A DNA stretch of 64,000 bases, from positions 2,417,923-2,481,922 of the forward strand of contig NC_044917.1 in the NCBI RefSeq assembly GCF_003576645.1, read 5' to 3'. This DNA comes from Ipomoea triloba (lineage: Eukaryota > Streptophyta > Magnoliopsida > Solanales > Convolvulaceae). Below are positions 62,131 to 64,000 of this stretch, one piece after another. The position numbers and the translations under genes were made by a program. The notes below the pieces were generated by a model. The model made no database searches. It had not been told where the DNA came from and worked only from the letters and a program-made list of their open reading frames with translations. Positions within the stretch are counted from its first letter, which is position 1. The number at the start of each line of letters is the position of its first letter.

Positions 62131-64000
62131 ATCCCCAGTTTGATGATGATTCCGATTCAAATCCTCAATATTCCTCTGAACTTAGAAGAAACTCAGAAAG
62201 AAAGGAATAGAGAAAAGAGAGGAGAGTTGCAGAGGATGTGTGATCTGGTAGCTAGCTTTTAAACCCCCCACCACCATCTAAGAAGACGCCATTTGTACTA
62301 ATAATTCTCACCCAAATTTCCCTTTCTTACTTTATTATGCAATCTGACTAATCTCCCTTGCCTTTCTTTCTCTACTCCATCGTCATCCTAATCCTAATTG
62401 CGTACTCCTCTGATTTGTATACATACACGCCACCCTCCATCTTTTTCACCTATGGCCATTATTTGTCACTAATTGTTCTCTAACCCCTTATTCTTTTTGG
62501 AATTAGGAGGAAAATTCAAAACTACTTTTTAATTATGTCATCTGAATAAATTTGGTCTTGTGATCTTAACACCACAAGGAAATAAATCAATCTAAATTAT
62601 TCATAATTAACACACTCAAACCAAGAAGACAAGGATTTGAACTCGTACTAACTTTGTAGTTACACGTTTGTATCTTTAGTTAACTGGGCTAGGATTACCC
62701 CTATTACTCTTCCATCACAAGAATAGAGGTTGATAATATAGTACACCATACATAGGAGCATTGGTATCAATTGGTACCACTGAAATTTCTCATAAAATGG
62801 CATGCTGAACAAAATTTTTGAATAAATAGTACTCCATAGATTTTAACTGTCCTCGCTGGGACTCAATTCATTTGGAGAGTCACTTCGTGCTAAACTACAA
62901 GGTATTTGACATAATTATAGAATCATTTGAGTAATACTATACATATTCTTTTTTTTTTTACTCTATTATTTTTATTCTCAACTATCATGCCATATTTTGG
63001 TTCATCAAAAAAAGTGATTCACAATTTTGCTTCCTACATTAAAATTCATACAAATAGGAGAGTTTTACTCTTTTAAAGTACACTTATCATTTTACATATG
63101 AATATATAGACATGATTATGAAATGCATTAAAAAAAACTACCCACTTGTTAATAACTTAATACCCTCCCAAGGGCTGTATTCATAATTTTCCGAAGTTTG
63201 GGGTCCAAATTCTGTTTTAGAGAAATCCATTGGGCGTTTATGTAATTACTTAGCCCAAAATATTTCACCGGGAATATCACCCCTAGTTCACGGAGGGTAA
63301 CGGCCGTCCGACAAAATTACTGCAGAAATCGAACGGTGCTGGCGGATAGCGGTTACGGTGTTACGGAGTACGGACTAATGTTTTTTGTCGCCTAGATAAC
63401 GGTGTAATTGAGAGTATTGAACGCTTGTCTTCTTACGTCAGAGCGCGTGGGTCCCACGGTCGACACCGTATTCATCGCGATTTTGCCATTTTGCCTTTCC
63501 ATTAAAAAAAAAAAATCTTGGCATATAAAATTTCTCGAGGCATTATTTTTTGAAGGAAATATATTTTTGTAGAGGTGTGGGGCCCAGTGGCTGTCTCCTT
63601 GGACTAAGGCCGGCCCCAACGTGGGGCAGAGTAACAAAAACCGGTCGTTATGTGTGGACCGTGGACTCGGTTCGTTCGGCCTCTCCCCCTCTTATCTACT
63701 GTCCACTGCCGTCCTGAATAGGTTTAAAACAACGGCTAATTCCCCGTACGTTGTTACTAATAATAAATTAGAGTCATGTTACCATGTTTGGTTGTATTAT
63801 GGGGTCATGATTTGTTAAAGGGATTGATGGAGGTGTGGTGTGTAAACGTCACTTAGGACCTCCCCAATAGAAGGTTTTTACACAATTTTTAAAGAATAGA
63901 AGGTGATGTGGATGAGTGATAAGGTAGAGAGAGAAAAAAAATACCTCCCCACAAATCTTGAATTTTTGCAGATCAAGTGGGGCCCATCAATAATAATGAG
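62131..64000. other. Region upstream of the patatin-like gene to the window end
   Basis: The first 300 bp should be the patatin-like 5' UTR and promoter (pyrimidine-rich on the minus strand, near 62165-62260). The stretch 63230-63480 is noticeably GC-richer ('taacggccgtccgacaaaat', 'gttacggtgttacggagtac') without an ORF. The last 150 bp ('acctccccaatagaaggttttt', 'cctcccc') looks like a diverged inverted-repeat element running off the edge. No gene is supported. Confidence 0.4.
62565..62720 (-). mobile_element. SINE-like copy, reverse orientation
   Basis: On the minus strand: 'taactacaaagttagtacga', 'gttcaaatccttg' (B-box-like), 'gagtgtgttaattatgaata', 'tttagattgatttat' and 'gatcacaagac'. 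It belongs with the other copies in this window. Confidence 0.5.

Noticed and set aside
13190..62720. CRISPR array or prokaryotic mobile elements
   Set aside because: Repeats here are eukaryotic microsatellites, SINE-like copies and inverted-repeat transposons. There are no regularly spaced identical repeats with unique spacers.

Overview
The window is plant nuclear DNA. Its genes are split into many short exons with GT/AG introns and separated by AT-rich spacers full of small transposons and microsatellites. A plastid antenna gene, plastid shikimate/folate enzymes, a MIR160 hairpin and an auxin-response-factor-type gene point to a eudicot. I lean towards an asterid, but the species is not identified.

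Layout. 1-391 (minus): first coding exon of a TMEM115/RBL19-type rhomboid-like membrane protein that runs off the left edge. 1385-8279 (minus): a 16-exon plastid-type ABC1 atypical kinase. 11161-12450 (plus): LHCA1, with a G-box/I-box promoter. 12.5-27.2 kb: gene-poor, holding a MIR160 hairpin (about 21.90-22.05 kb) and SINE/MITE remnants. 27742-34641 (plus): plastid aminodeoxychorismate synthase (ADCS, 13 exons). 35109-38063 (minus): an ARF-type DNA-binding region that splices in frame into a coiled-coil domain. 40332-43049 (plus): chorismate synthase (13 exons). 43.9-44.8 kb: two large fold-back elements. About 45.3-55.2 kb: an autonomous-type Helitron with Rep/helicase exons and a canonical 3' hairpin-CTAG end. 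59777-62130 (minus): a group III patatin-like acyl hydrolase.

How the genes relate. Chorismate synthase makes chorismate and ADCS commits it to p-aminobenzoate and folate; the two genes lie about 6 kb apart with only the ARF-like gene between them. LHCA1 and the ABC1 kinase are also plastid genes, but nothing in the sequence ties them to that pair.

Assembly quality matters here. A 2,561-bp block of the Helitron occurs twice, joined by a single N. Three 42-bp tandem duplications sit in the helicase exon, and a 302-N gap is flanked on both sides by exactly 41 A. All of these look like short-k-mer assembly artefacts and should be resolved before any biology is read from the Helitron. All exon joins were made by eye from splice sites and reading-frame continuity, with no transcript data.
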